Translations under genes and position numbers: made by a program
Source of the DNA: Prinia subflava
Taxonomy: Eukaryota > Chordata > Aves > Passeriformes > Cisticolidae
Assembly: GCF_021018805.1 (NCBI RefSeq)
Contig: NC_086247.1
Location: 95,373,338-95,437,337, forward strand
Length of the DNA: 64,000 nucleotides
Direction of reading: 5' to 3'
The notes under the pieces: model-generated
Database searches by the model: none
Seen by the model: the letters and a program-made list of their open reading frames with translations, nothing else
What the model was told of the DNA's origin: nothing
Shown here: in pieces, positions 11,854-24,800 of the stretch
How the letters are laid out: every line of letters starts with the position of its first letter
Numbering within the stretch: the first letter of the stretch is position 1

Positions 11854-12000
11854 CACTGGAGGAGGTTGCCCAGAGAGGCTGCCAAACCTGGCTGGCCAAA
11901 AGAGTGCCCTGGCTGCAAATAATGGTTGAGCTTGCTTGTAGGAAGCTGGACTGGGTATCCTCTGGAGGCTCCTTCCAAGGTAAATGAGAATGGTTCTAAG
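11854..12000 (+). mobile_element. Degraded CR1 3'-region fragment
   Basis: The segment GGAGGTTGCCCAGAGAGGCT is typical of CR1. A diverged tail follows, ending in a CTTCCAAGG block and GAGAATGGTTCTAAG, which resembles the CR1 terminus. It is an old copy in the sense orientation of ADNP2. Confidence 0.65.
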
Positions 12001-12654
12001 TAGAATGAATAGAAACCTGGCATTTTGTGATGACTTCTCACTTTGAAGAGGTGCAGTGTTAGTGTTTTTAGCTTTTTTTTTTAATGCAGAGAAATGATAG
12101 TAAAAGATAGTTTGTAAACTAGTGTCTTTGACTGTTATGGTACTGTGCAGACTGTTACTGTGTCTTTTAGGCTAGTACTGCTGGAAGAGGAGAGTTGCAT
12201 TAGTGGTCTTTGAAAAGCCAAATATAGTTAGTTGGCTGTTACAGTCTATGATAACAAATACAGAAATGAAAGGAACCTGTAGTGTTTAATAAAGCTCCAC
12301 TGTGTGTATCTTTATGGAAATGTTACCTGAACAAGCAACAAATGCAGGAACGGCTTGATGGATAAAATACCTGAGCAAGAATTGAATGGCCATCTTAGAA
12401 CTGAATTTGAGATATCAGCTGCTAAAACGATTCTTTGGTTTTGCTCAAAACTTCCCTTGGTTCTGTTTATGAAGTTGCACTGAGTCTGAAAACTCAGCGC
12501 AACTTATCAGGTTTTTTGAAAACACCAATTAAAAGAAGTGAAGATAAATTTTTGTCTTCTGTATAGGCAGCATGATAAAACAATTGGTAACCCCAATTTG
12601 GTTTTACTGTAGTCCTTTCACGCTGAATTTGCTGGTTAAGAATGGAATGTGAAC

Positions 12655-12845
12655 CAACAAATGTGTGCAACCAAAATGCAAACTAAAGCTTGAAGAATGT
12701 CCAAAATATAAGAAAAATAAATTATTAGTGTGAAAATGTGGATAATAAACTGCATAATAATCAAGAAATTAAACTGAAAGCTTGAGGAAATAAGCTTGGA
12801 AGTTTGATCTTCTGTGACCTTTATGGTGAGGCAGTTCTGGTTTAA
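12655..12845 (+). repeat. Unrecognised repeat unit, copy B (fused to CR1)
   Basis: This is the second copy of the unit at 3121-3285, with a short AT-rich insertion near 12710-12735. Its order of blocks and its junction with the CR1 end are the same as in copy A. A single chance insertion next to CR1 would not recreate that junction, so the unit and CR1 were probably mobilised or duplicated together. Confidence 0.7.
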
Positions 12846-13091
12846 TGGATGGAGAGACTCCAAGAGGGTAGATTTAGATTAGATAGTAAGCAGAAATTCT
12901 TAACTGTGAGGGTGGTGAGGCACGGGTCTAGGTTTTCCAGAGAAGCTGTGTATGCTCCATCCCTGAAAGTGTTCAAGGCTGGGTTGGGTGGGGCTTTGAG
13001 CAACCTGGTCTAGTGGGAGGTGTCTCTGCCTGTGGGAGGTGGTCTGGAGTGACCTAACCTAACCTAAACCATTCGGTCATTCTGTGATTCT
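12846..13091 (+). mobile_element. CR1 LINE 3' end
   Basis: A nearly complete CR1 3' end: TTTAGATTAGATAG, AACTGTGAGGGTGGTGAGGC, CCATCCCTGAAAGTGTTCAA, TGGTCTAGTGGGAGGTGTC and a terminal TCATTCTGTGATTCTG. Within the tail, CCTAACCTAACCTAAACC is a diverged CAACCTAAACC block, not a telomeric repeat. Confidence 0.9.
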
Positions 13092-14023
13092 GGTGTGAGA
13101 TCCTTTAAAATCCTTACTCCCAGGAAGGTTGTTTAAATATCTGCTGAATAACACTCCACATGATTGCACATGGTGGCCTTTGGATTGACGACCAACTGCT
13201 TGTAAACTGGAAAATAATTGATATTCAAATTTTTTCTGTTGCGGTGGGGGTTTTGGTGTGTTCTTCCTTCTCCTGGATTAATAATTTCAGGTTGATTAAT
13301 AATTTTATTTCATTCTTTCTCTTGCATTAATAATTTCAGAATGATTACTGGTTATGAAAACTGTTGAGGTACATGGATATTGCATACTGCAGTTTTTAGA
13401 CTGTTTCTTATTTGTGAGCTAGACATGCCTCAACAAATGCATGCTTCACCTTTTTCAGTAGCATCAGTGTATGAGTTGAAAGACTGAGATGGGGGAACTT
13501 TTTCCAGTGGAGCCTAATGTATTGAACCATATCTTCTTCTGGCTAATCTGGCCGTGGTGGTGTCCAGGCAGCTCTGTTGTTACCTGCACTGGACCGTGGG
13601 GTTGATGTGCATAACTTGTCACGGGGTACTCAAAGCTTTAACTAGAGACTCTGCAAATTCCTAGTGGACTTTGCTTTGAAAAGCGTATTTTATGTCAAAA
13701 TTTTAGTCATTGCATTTTTAGAGAATGCCAGACCAGTTACTCTGATTTATTCCATTCTGTATAGGTTCCTGTTCTACACCCACCCCAATGGTATCAGAAT
13801 GTGTTCTGGACTTTTGGTGATAAAAAACATTAGAAAACAAGACTAGCGTCTGTCAAATGGGGTTCTCTCTCCATTTCTCTCTACACACCTTTCCTTTTGG
13901 GGGAGAAGAAGCGAAGAATAGTATGTGAGTTGTTTGAATTTTAATTATAAACCCCTCAATTGTATGTTTTGTACATAAATTAAGGTTTAGAAGGGATTAC
14001 ATACAGACTAGAACTTTTTTTGT

Positions 14024-14125
14024 ATGGTTGGTGGGGTTGGTGGGGTTTTTTTGGGTTTGTTTTTTGGGTATTTTTGTTTGATTAGTTTTTTGGGGTATTT
14101 TTTTGAGGGTTTTTTTTGGGGTGTT
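14024..14125 (+). repeat. G-tract / T-run low-complexity sequence
   Basis: On the + strand (the ADNP2 transcript strand) runs of GG and GGGG alternate with T runs, for example GGTTGGTGGGGTTGGTGGGG. Four or more G-tracts lie close together, so a G-quadruplex is possible. It creates a spurious open frame rich in F and G. Confidence 0.75.
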
Positions 14126-15029
14126 CAGCTTGTAGCTGGTGCCTTATGTGCAAGGGGATTTTGCAGCTATTTGCATGAAAGTCTTATGATTCAAAGTAGA
14201 GCTTTTGTGTTGGCAGGGAGCTTGCTTTCTTTGGTAAAGTACAGCTTTTCAAGACATTTGAGAATGTCTCTGCTGAAGTACTGTCTGGAGATTTCCTTTA
14301 TTTCTATTTTTTTTTTTTTTTTTGCTTTTTCCTGTTCAAACATGTCCTGGATGGATAAATTGTATAGCAATGAGGACTAAGATGTTGTTAATGCTCCTGG
14401 ATCCTCTGTCTGCTTTATAAGTACCAAGTACTGGAGAAGCTTGCAGTGACCTTTTTCAGTCCAGGCTTAGGGTTAGGTTTTGAATTCTGTGTCCATTGTA
14501 GTTTCTTAAAGCGCAGTCTAAATTGCATCTTGCTGTAATCTAGGAAGGAGTTGACAAAGGCTGACATACTTCTAAAGCTTGGCCTGTGGGGATACCTTAC
14601 AGGTTTACTAAACTAGAAAATTCTGCAAGAAATCTAGATTTTACTAGCAATCATATTTTAAGCATGTACATGCATGACAGCAAACAAAATTATCAAAGAG
14701 ACCTCTCAATGCTAATATTCAATTTGAAAGGTGTTGAATTTCTCCTTCCTAAATTATAATGATAGTAATTTTCTGAATAGAACTTCATAAAATTCTGGTG
14801 TTTATGTTCTTCTACAAAAACCCTACAAAAGCAGTATTTCTGCTATGTAGATACAAGGAGATCTGAAAGAAAAATTTGGAATTTTCTGTAAATAGAAGAA
14901 ATGTAAAGAATTTTTTTGCCCCCCCAAATTAGATTCTGTTTCCTTTAAAATCAATTGAGCGATCTACTGGGAAATATTAATGAGCCCACTTCTTTGGCTT
15001 AAGGATTTTGGGTTTTCATATTTAAGGAA

Positions 15030-15613
15030 TGGCATCCTGGCTCATCAGCAACAGTGTGTCCAGCAGGACTGGGGCAGTGATGGACCCTGCACTTAGCGCT
15101 GGTGAGGCCTCACCTCAAGTCTTGTGTCCAGTTTTGTGCCCCTCAGTACAGGAAAGACATTGAGGAGCTGGAGTGAGTTCAGAGAAGGGCAGTGAAGCTG
15201 CGTAAGGGGTCTGGACAAGTCCAGTAAGGAGCGGCTGAGGGAGCTGGGGGTGTTTAGCCTGGAGAAAAGAAGGCTCAAGAAAACCTTATCACTCTCTGCA
15301 ACTGCCTGAAAGGAGGGTGTAGCTAGATGGGGGTCGATCTCTTCCCCCAAGTAACAAGTGATAGGACACAAGCAAGTTACACCAGGGGAGGTTTAAATTG
15401 AATATTAGGAAAAACTTCTTCAGAAAAGGGGTTGCCAAGCACTAGAATGGGCTGTCAAGAGAAATAGTTCAGTCCCCATTGCTGGAGGCATTTAAAAGAC
15501 GCGTGGATGTAGAGATGAAAGGCGTGGTTAATGGTGCACTGACTGTGTAGTGGGTTAATGTTTGGACTCGATCTTAGGCGTCTTTTCTAACCTAGATATT
15601 TCTATTCTATGAC
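15030..15613 (+). mobile_element. CR1 LINE 3' region (long fragment)
   Basis: About 580 bp with recognisable CR1 blocks: GGCATCCTGGCTCATCAG, TTGTGTCCAGTTTTG, a GGCTGAGGGAGCTGGGGGTG block, GTTTAGCCTGGAGAAAAGAA, and a terminal TTCTATTCTATGA. It comes from a different, longer-tailed subfamily than the copy at 12846. It lies about 150 bp upstream of ADNP2 coding exon 1. Confidence 0.9.
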
Positions 15614-15772
15614 TTATCAGATTTTAATTCTTATTTTAACACTGTTAAATGGAAGTGCCTATGTTCGAGTATTTCCTTCCTTTTTTAGTTCTTTTTTATT
15701 TTTCCTCTTCTCTTTTTTTCTTTTTTTCTTTATTTTTGGTTGTTGTTTTCTTTTCCCCAGGAGAAGTGCAAA

Positions 15773-15880
15773 ATGTTTCAAATTCCTGTTCAAAATCTTG
15801 ATAATATAAGGAAGGCTCGAAAAAAGGTGAAGGACATTCTTGTGGATCTTGGGCTTGACAACTGCAGGGAATTGTTGAAG
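15773..15880 (+). CDS. ADNP2: ADNP2 coding exon 1 (residues 1-36)
   Basis: The exon begins at 15761 after a TTTTCCCCAG acceptor and carries only 12 nt of UTR before ATG. It ends ...LLK/GTAAAG at 15880 in phase 0. The N-terminus is nearly identical to mammalian ADNP2. Confidence 0.93.
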
Positions 15881-18800
15881 GTAAAGCATTTGAAAGAATG
15901 TAAAGCAATCTGAAATGTAAACTCTTGCCAAATGTTTCACTTTGTGGTGTATGTGTGGTGCTCCTCTGCCATAGATGTTTTTGGGGGGGTCCTTACTTCA
16001 GGGGTTACTCATTACTGACTGCTCATACCCAGGACAGGAATTCAGCGTGTTAGTATATAACAGTGCAAGAGATTGTATTTCTTAAAAAGACATGTCATAG
16101 ATGGTGCTATTTGTGTGCCATGCAGCAACTTTTTTCAATTCTTTTAAAATCTCAAGCAGATGAGGACTTGAGTCTCCTCAAAGACATCCCATCACATATC
16201 AGGGGCAAGCCTCTGAAGGGACATACAAATCAACAGCTTTTCTGAAAATGGATAAACGTTTTAACTTTGTATCTGGTGGAAAATACCAAAATGGTCTTAC
16301 TGAGTCTTAGTTTGGTGCTGCATCTTAAAAAGTATATGCAGGTGTACTGGAGTGATTAAGATAAACCTAGTAGCACTGTTGCCACTTTCAGAAGAAAATT
16401 CTGTGCATCAGTCAGGAAGAATGCACACCATCAGATTAGCTTGCCTAATACCAGAAAAGGTGCAAACACGGCAATGTACCTCCATTTCTTAACAATAGTG
16501 TATTTCAGTGAGCTGGTGCACAGGCTTTTTTTTTGGCTGTTGAGTATATTTAGAACTTGACATTGACCAAAGTCAAGAGGTTGATTGCTTCTGTATGGCA
16601 GTACTGAAATAGGTTTAACACTCTATAAGGGTTCTGTTGTGTCTTTCTGAAACTCTGTAAGTAATTTGAAAAAAAATGTTCAAGACTACATGCATAATTG
16701 ACTTTGGAACAGTCTTTGTTACTGCGGTTGAACAGTGTTGTATATATCTAAATGTTGTAATAGCTCAAGGAAAATTATAATGTCTAGTAATTTCCATTTA
16801 CTTGCTGTTTTTCTTTTGTTAATGTTGTTCTGTAATCACACTTCTAATTCAGAAGCTGGGTCTGTCTTGACCATTTGAAGTAGGAAAGTTGTTTTGTATT
16901 TGGTTGGGTTTTTGGGGGTAGGTATAATGTGTGTTTAGTTGGTTTTGCTTCATTTTTAATAATGTGGTGGTGGTAAACTGGGCAGGCATTTCCACTGTGG
17001 AAAAACCTCTATGAGATTTATGGTCAAAAATACCATATTAGGGGTGTTTTGCAAATAATTCTCCCACAACCAAGTTCATAATTTCAGTTTGTTTTTTCCA
17101 TGTAATCTGTGGCTCATTTTGGTGCAACTTCAGCAGTAGGAAGAATGGTTTTCATAGCTTGACTTGGTTCATATGATGATGGTATTTCTTTTTAGTAGCA
17201 TGAGATGTGTGAAGTTTTAATACTTAGAATCATAGAAGGGCCTGGGTTTGAAGGGACCTTGAAGACCATCTACTAAGAAGTACCTAAAGTTTGTTTGTTT
17301 TCTCAAATATTGAGATTACTTTCTGGGCTCTATTTGAAGGGGCTGGACAATGTAAGAAATGGATTGAAATACGATGTGCTAATGAGGCCTTAAGTTTCAG
17401 CTTTCATGATCTGCATCTGGTCTTAAAAGTAGTCTTGCACTGTTGTTATAAGGCATGATAATGGACAACAGTGAGGAAGATGAAGGAATATCATGTATGA
17501 CTAGTACCTCTCTGTTGCTTAGAGACCAAATAGATTCGTTTTTAGGGTAATTGATTTCTGCTAGGAAGAAAACATGACCATTTTGGCTGGAGTACTAGTT
17601 TGATTCTCCAAGTAGTGTGTTTAGGTAGATGGTAAGGTCAGAGGTTTTCCTTGAGTAAACTGTTTCAGCTTCTCTAACATGCTGTGATCTTTACGGCCAT
17701 GAGGGTGATCAGAGGGCTGGAGCACCTCTGCTCTGAAGCTGAAGACATGCTGAGAGAGCGGGGCTTTTCAGCCTGGAGAAGAGAAGGCTTTGGGAAGACT
17801 TCATTGCAGCCCTGCAGTACTTGAAGGCGGCTCATAAAAAGAAGGAAGAAGGACTTCTTATGTGGACAGATAGGGACAGGACAAGAGGCAGCAATGATGT
17901 AAACTGAAAGAGGGGAGATTTAGATTAGATGTTAGGAAGAAATTCTTTATTCAAAGGGTGCTGAGGCAGTGGCACTGTTGCCGAGAAGAGCTGTGGATAC
18001 CCCATCCCTGGCAGTGTTTAAGGCCAGGTTGGATGGGACCCTGGGCAATGTCGTTTAATGAGTGGCATCCCTGCCATGATGGAGGGGTTAAACTAGATGA
18101 TCTGTACGGTCCTTTCCAACCTAAACCATTCCATGATTGTGTTCTATGATTCTGTGTCGTCATTTAAAATCTCAGCTTTTTATGTTTTTGTTATGGAAAT
18201 CTGTTATAGTTTTAATACAGGGGGGAGAAAAATTCTTAGTTTAAAAATGTTTTTCTCTTCAACTTAAAAATGTCTATTATGCATCAGGATTAGTCAGGCT
18301 TCTCAGAGGGCTTAATTTCTTTCTTGTTACCTTTCCCTTCTGTTTTCGTCCCCTCCTGGAAGTGAGAAATGTGGGAAGGGCATAGCTACTTAGTGGATCT
18401 CTGTGTATAGCAAATATAGCAAGTGTTCACAACAGCTATTTGCACCACTGACTAGTTCTATTGATAAGAATGGTTATTTTTATTATTTATTTATATTTCT
18501 CTGTAGGATATTATTTATTTATATTCCTCTGTAGGAAATAGTCGTTTCAGAAAAATTATCTAGACGTTAAAATTATCTAGACATCAAAATTATCTGTTAT
18601 GTGTGTTTGGTTTGTTGGCTTGTTGTGGGAATCTGGTGTTTAAGTGTAGGAGCCTGTCTCTCAAACAAAAACAGAACATGTTTCAGATAAGCCAAAAACT
18701 TTAAGAAGCCTTTTTTTAACAGTGTATCATTCACTCGAGCATGTTCAGCTGAAAAAGTTTTAGTAGTTCAAGTCTCCATTTTCTCTGTGAAAAATAGTTC

Positions 18801-21800
18801 TTTAAAGTTCTCGGATTTCACTTGTTCCATGCAGGAGTTCTTTCTAAGATTGCTGTTTTTGTGATTAGTAGTGGTTTTTTGTTATTGCTGTTTTTGTTTG
18901 TTTGTTTGGGGGTTGAAGGGCAAATACATGAGTTATTCAGTGTCTAGGTGTTGATTAGGTTGTAAGGGATTTATTATTGTCCTGAGCTTTTCTGGATTTG
19001 CTCTGAGCATGCTTGATGGTTGAAAAGGTAGACAGCATATTGCAGACTCAGCTGCATTCTTGAATAATGAAGTTAAAATCAGATTATCACTGGCATGATG
19101 TTCTGACTTACTGTAACCTGCTGAACACACAGGAATGCTCATATTTGCATGGTGCAAATGGACAAGAGCCTAGTGTAGACAGAGCCTGCATTTAGTAGGA
19201 TTCTGTATTTGATTCTTGAAGCTTTGTTTCTCCTTGTTGTTGGCTATATTCTATGTTGCTGGTAAATTTCACATAACACACACTATTAGATTTATGAATT
19301 CCATTCCTTTTGTAAGGTTATCTGATATTATATGTTATTTATTATCTACATCTGCTGTTGCAGTGGGGTTTGGTGCAGAGGTGGAAGTCATGCCTTCTCT
19401 AAGTGTCTACAGAGTTTTGAGTGAAGATGGATTTGTTTAAGGTCTTCAGAAATGCCCAGTGAAAAGGAATCTAGTTTGGTGGTTGTTTTGTGGTGGTTGT
19501 TTTGTTGTTGTTTTGGTTTTTGGGGTGGTTTTTTTTGTCCCATTAAGTTTGTGTTTAATTATGTCTGGGTCTTAGAAATCTGGAGATGAACTTAGTATTT
19601 TTAGGATAGTGGCTGTCTTTGGCGTGAGGGACGTGAACTGCTCTGATGGGATTAATTAGAAGACGGCTGTACGGACAGTTGTTTTCCCTGACACAGTTGA
19701 TGCAGATGCAGTAATACTGTTGCTTTTGCAGCTTCAGGAAAAGCAGATCTTAGAAACCAGCTTCTGGAAATGTGTTTTGGTTTTCCAAGTTAAAAGTATA
19801 ACCATGCTATGAAGATTTAATACTAAAACCTGTTGCAAAGTAAATGCTAGTGGTAAGTTAATAAATGGAAGTAAGCAATGAAATATTATCAATGAAGGAG
19901 GAGGAAGGTAGAGGGGGAAAATACTTCGGGTGTTCACTGTGAACTTGGCTGGAAGCAGTGGAATTCAAGTGTAAATATTTTCATTCTATATTATTTTCAG
20001 TAACTATGAAATGTTCAGAATTCCTACCCTATTACCAGGCAGTCATATGAGTAAATACTTGAGGTAAAATAAATCAAAGATGGTCAGAGAAGTAATTGCT
20101 TTGAACAGAATTTTGGCACTTTCAAGTTACCCTTTGTGTGGGTTTTTGTTTTTCTTTTTCCTTATTTCCTATTGAGAATTTCAGCAAAGACTGCAAAAGC
20201 CTTGTTTTCATTTCTTGTTTTTATTTTACTTTTAGAATCTTAAAAGTTTTGATGCAGGTGAAAACTACTTTTATAACACTTCCTGGAGTGATGTCTCTCC
20301 TTGGGAGCCTGTGGGCAAAAGGAAGGTATGTATGTTTGTGACACAAATTCTGGGTAAATGTGTTGGGTAGAGTTGCTGAATTTCAGAGTTTTTAGAAATT
20401 GGAATGCAGCTTTTTTATGGAAAAAGAAATAATGTTTGTTTTCTAGGTGCTATTAGTCAGGGAATAATCCTACATTTCCTGCTTGTTTTTTCCCTATAAT
20501 GCAGCTGGTTATGGGGACTTCAGTTACCATTTGCAGTCTTTAAGGATACAACCCTGAACATCAGTGTTTAAGATGTCACACTAATGTTCTGCCTTTTTAG
20601 TGTAACCTAATATGTAGTCTTAGCATGGACTTGGGTACAACATATGTCGTGTTTCATTGGAAGTGTGAAAATGTGATTGTGTAGATGCAAGCAGATTAAG
20701 ATGAAATTACTATTAGTGGCTTGGTATGGGATGGCACTGGAAAACTTTCCAGTTAGATTGGTGTATGTGAAACAGCTTTTAGTTCTGTATAGCTAGACTC
20801 TACAAGAAAGGCAGGGTTGAGGTGAGCAGTTCTATAATTGTATATAGTAGCAAGTTTCTAAGATGCTGTGTATAGAGTAGAGGAGTATGTCCAGAAAAAA
20901 AGGTAGACTTGCCAGTCTTGCTGAAGAGTCTTGAGGCCCCTCATTGCCTCCTTATGGAATACCTGTCAATGAAATTCAGGGTGGAGTTGATAATATGTTG
21001 CTGTGGAACAGATTTGCCAAACTGTATCTTTTGGATACTAACCTTGTGCCTATCCATTTTCTTTAAACAATTTTGGTTTATTGATATATATCATTCACAT
21101 ATCATGCTGCCTAGATTTGGGAGAAAAGAAATTGGTCCTTCAGGATGTTCTTTTCCAAAGTTGTTGCCATAAAGGGAAAATAAGTTGTTTCCTCCTGTAA
21201 ACTCATTAGGCTGGAGAAGATGTGTGTGTAAGTGAAGTTGGTGGTTGCCACCGTTCGTAGTATTTTTAAGGAGAAATTAACAATTTTGGAAGAACATTGT
21301 TTTTTGGAGGCTGTCCTGTCTGTCTGTGTGATTCTAGGTTGTGGGGAATGTGAAACTACACAACACAAAGTGTTACTATGTCCTGGGGTAGGTTCTTTGA
21401 AGGAGGACTGAGTTTACCACAATGTCTACAATAAGCCTTCTTTTGGATTCCATTTTTACAGTTGAAGGTTGTGTTGGTCTATCTCCAAGATACTTTGTTT
21501 TTCCTGAGTGGTTTGTAATTCTTGTCAAACTTGCTGTATAACTAGCATGCCATCAGTAGACTGTGGTAGCACTTATGAACAGGGAAAGTGAATGAGTATG
21601 CAAGGAGAACATGCTGGCAGAGTGGTTTGTAAAGTGTTTGTGTGGAAGAGCTGTTTCATACAGAGACTATCAAAGCAGCATACTTCCACATGCTTCTGTT
21701 CTGCTGAAAAAGAATTGTTTGGAATTTTTTCTTTGTCATTTTGCTCCTTCAGAAGTAGTGAGGCACATCTTCTAGTAATGTTCTGTGTGCTTCATTAGTG

Positions 21801-24800
21801 TCAGTGGCCTTTCTCTAGCTGGGATACTTCAAGATTGATATGTCTGCTGATTTGTCTCCTAGTACTGCTAGTAGATGACTATCTAAGCTATCTGTTGTCT
21901 GTAGATGGCTAACTGTAACCTGCATGGCAAAAAAAAGGCAAAAAAACCTGCATGTGTTGTGTTACTGTTTTTCATGGTGTGTCAGTGAGATGGATGTGGG
22001 GGATCTAACTGGGCTGGATGCTCTAGTGGCAGAACAGCTTGTTCCTTTGGGTTCAGTTTTATGAGGGCAGAAATCAGTGAGGTGGAAAACATCTGAGGGA
22101 ACAGACAGATTCCACTAGATTTTTGAGAGTGCAGATTTGTTATGTGGATGTTGCTCTGACTGTTTCTGTAGTTTTTGGCAGGAGCAAGGGTTAACTTCCT
22201 GGGAAGTTGATCAGGAAAAACGGTTGGTGGGGCTACCAGTTTTTCAGAAGGAACAAATAATGTTCATATGGATATGAAATCAGTGCTGTCATGTGACATG
22301 TAACTGAGGGAGCAAACCACTGCATAGTGCAGGATAGATCCCGTTCTTAAGCATTTACCGTGCTTTCCTGAGAAGAGTGTATATGCTCAATACTGAGCAT
22401 TTTTGAATAAATTTCCTAAAAAATTACTGTGATGGGATGCCCAGCATGTGTGAGTTAATATAAATTGTATATGTGAGTTAATACATTGCTGCTTTATCAT
22501 AAAAGGGGGTTTTACTACTTTCTGTTATTATTTTGGCTCCAAAAGAATGTTCTTTAAAAAATCAGTTGTTTATGGCTTTGCTGGGAAGGTGCATCTGGAG
22601 GGTTTTCAGTGAAGAATAGGCTGTTGAAATACGGGAAAAAAAGCCTGTTCTGTCTTCTCTCTTTTTGTCCAGTAGATAGGAGCTGGCCCTGAACTAAATA
22701 AAGCTTTATAAGTGTCATATTAAAAGGGCTGCTATTCCTAATTCCTAAGGCTTTACTTCTATGTGCATACAGTTGGAAATAAAAATTCTTCCAGGCTTGT
22801 TCTGTGATTCCTGTATTTAAAAATAGACAGGCTTTAGAATTACTTCTTGTGAACTAGGGTAGAAGTCAACTCATTTAAGGCTTCTTAGTAAATTATAATG
22901 AAACAAAAAAAGGCACAAATGTTTCTCCTCTTAAGTATGTCATCTTTAAATCTGCTTTTCAAAACCAGAAGAAACGGAGAAGATACATGCTATGCATCCA
23001 GTGAAGGCATTTTTGACAGGTGATAATGTGGATTTAAACAGATACCAGTGGCGTAGGAACTGGCAGTTTCTAAGTGGATGTTTCTCTTTTGTTTGCAGAG
23101 ATACAGAGCAAAGCCATACTGCTGTAGCTTATGCAAGTTCTCATCCAAATTGCTTACCTCTTTCAAGAATCACTTGCATCGTTACCATGAGGATGAAATC
23201 GACCAAGAGATGGTGGTTTCTTGCCCAAAATGTGCATTTTCTTCTCATCCCAAAGTAATGGGAGAACACATCTGGATGTTTCATTCATCTAATAAACGAA
23301 TACAGAACTATACAGTCAGCATTTTGGATGGCATGAAACAATTTAGGAGTGACATCATAAACTTCACATGTCTAAAATGTCAGTTCACGGACACCTTGTA
23401 TTACAATATGAAGAAACATGTACTGATGAACCATTTTAAAAACTTGTTAAGTGTATATTTTGGCGAGAAATGTGATGAAAGTACACCAAATTCAGTTGAG
23501 TTCTACTGTAAAAAATGTAATGCTCCTGCAAACAGCCCAGATTCTTTAATGTACCATATCTTGACAGCTGAAACACACAGAGACCTGGAGAACAAACTTC
23601 GATCTCTGATTTCAGAACATATTAAGAAACCTGGTTTTGTGAAACAAATGTATATTGCTCCAAAGCCTGTCCCAGGTCTAGCAACAGCTGCTCCATCTGC
23701 AGGACCTGCTGCTGCCCCAACAGGTTCTGTGACAGCTCCAGCTTGCATCCAGGTTGCATTTCCACAGAATAGTCGAAACCAGAGCATGGTGCAGACACAA
23801 ACAGTTCAGAACACAGTTGGACCAGTGACTGTCCTAAGTGCCTCTGGCAGCCTCTCACAAACCACCTGTGCTCCTGCTGCTATGTCCTCACATGTCGCTC
23901 TTGTGCCCAGCAGTCCTCCCGTGGCTCAGAACAACCTTGGTATTCAGCTGTCACCTTCGCAGCCCGTCATTGTTTCTCATGGACTCCCTCTTCATCATTC
24001 TGTTGGGACTGTAAGTAGAACTGTGGCCTCTGCAGTTCTTCCTCTTAATCAGCCCATCAAGCCTGCGCTCTTTCCCGTTAATCAACCCATTGGTACTATA
24101 AACAGTCCAGTTCCAGCTGGAACGCTCCCTGCTACTCAGCCTGTCGGCTCTGTAAATCAGTCAGTTGCACCAGGAGTCCTCCCTGTGAATCAGCCAGTTG
24201 CTCCAGGAGTTCTGTCTGTCAGCCAGTCACTTGCGAACGCGAACAGACCCATCGATCCCAGGGTCCTTCCTGTGACGCAGACAGTTGGGTCGGGTCTTCT
24301 CCAGCTTAACCAGCCTGTTGCTCCTGGGGTGGTTCCTGTCACGCAGCCTGTTGGGCCTGGGTTCCTTCAGCTTAATCAACCTGTTGCCCCAGCAGTTATC
24401 CCAGTAAATCAGCCAGTTCAACCTCCGGTTTCTCAAAGCACAGCTTTTTTGACTGCGGGCTCTATACTGAAGCAGTGGATTCCCACTGGCGAGCAGGTTA
24501 ATGGGACACCTACTTTCACACTGGCCCCCATCTCAGTTACTTTGCCTGTACCTCCTGGTGGTGGAGTAGCGACTGTGACACCTCCGCAGGTGCCTATCCA
24601 GCTCATGCAGTCCGGGACAGTGCCTCAGCTGTCCCAGTTGCCAGCTAATGCTCCCTCTCCTGCCGTTGTTCTGACCTCTGATAATGTATCCTTACAGGCC
24701 TCACCGCCTGCTCCTGAAACAAGCCAGGCTGTCAGACAGGCCAAGCAGTGGAAGACCTGCCCTGTTTGTAATGAGCTTTTCCCATCAAATGTCTATGAGG

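Larger units (their letters stand above)
8613..15760 (+). other. ADNP2: ADNP2 intron 1
   Basis: No coding exon is seen. The intron contains CR1 fragments (11854-12000, 12846-13091, 15030-15613), the second composite repeat copy, a T-run with G-tracts at 14024-14125, and a long T tract at 14311-14328. It ends with an unusually long T/C-rich tract (about 15675-15757) before the CAG acceptor. The stretch 8870-11850 holds nothing I can name. Confidence 0.65.
15881..20235 (+). other. ADNP2: ADNP2 intron 2
   Basis: Phase 0 intron. It contains a reverse CR1 tail (17225-17273), a forward CR1 (17698-18156), a 28-bp tandem duplication (18481-18536) followed by AATTATCTAGAC repeats, and T/G-rich low complexity near 18885-18915 and 19480-19535. 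No coding exon is seen. Confidence 0.7.

Noticed and set aside
13050..13072. CCTAACCTAACCTAA, similar to the telomere repeat
   Set aside because: It sits exactly where the CR1 consensus has CAACCTAAACC; it has CCTAA units, not CCCTAA.
23503..23858. Minus-strand frames opposite ADNP2
   Set aside because: They are antisense shadows of the Gln/Pro/Ala-rich ADNP2 linker.
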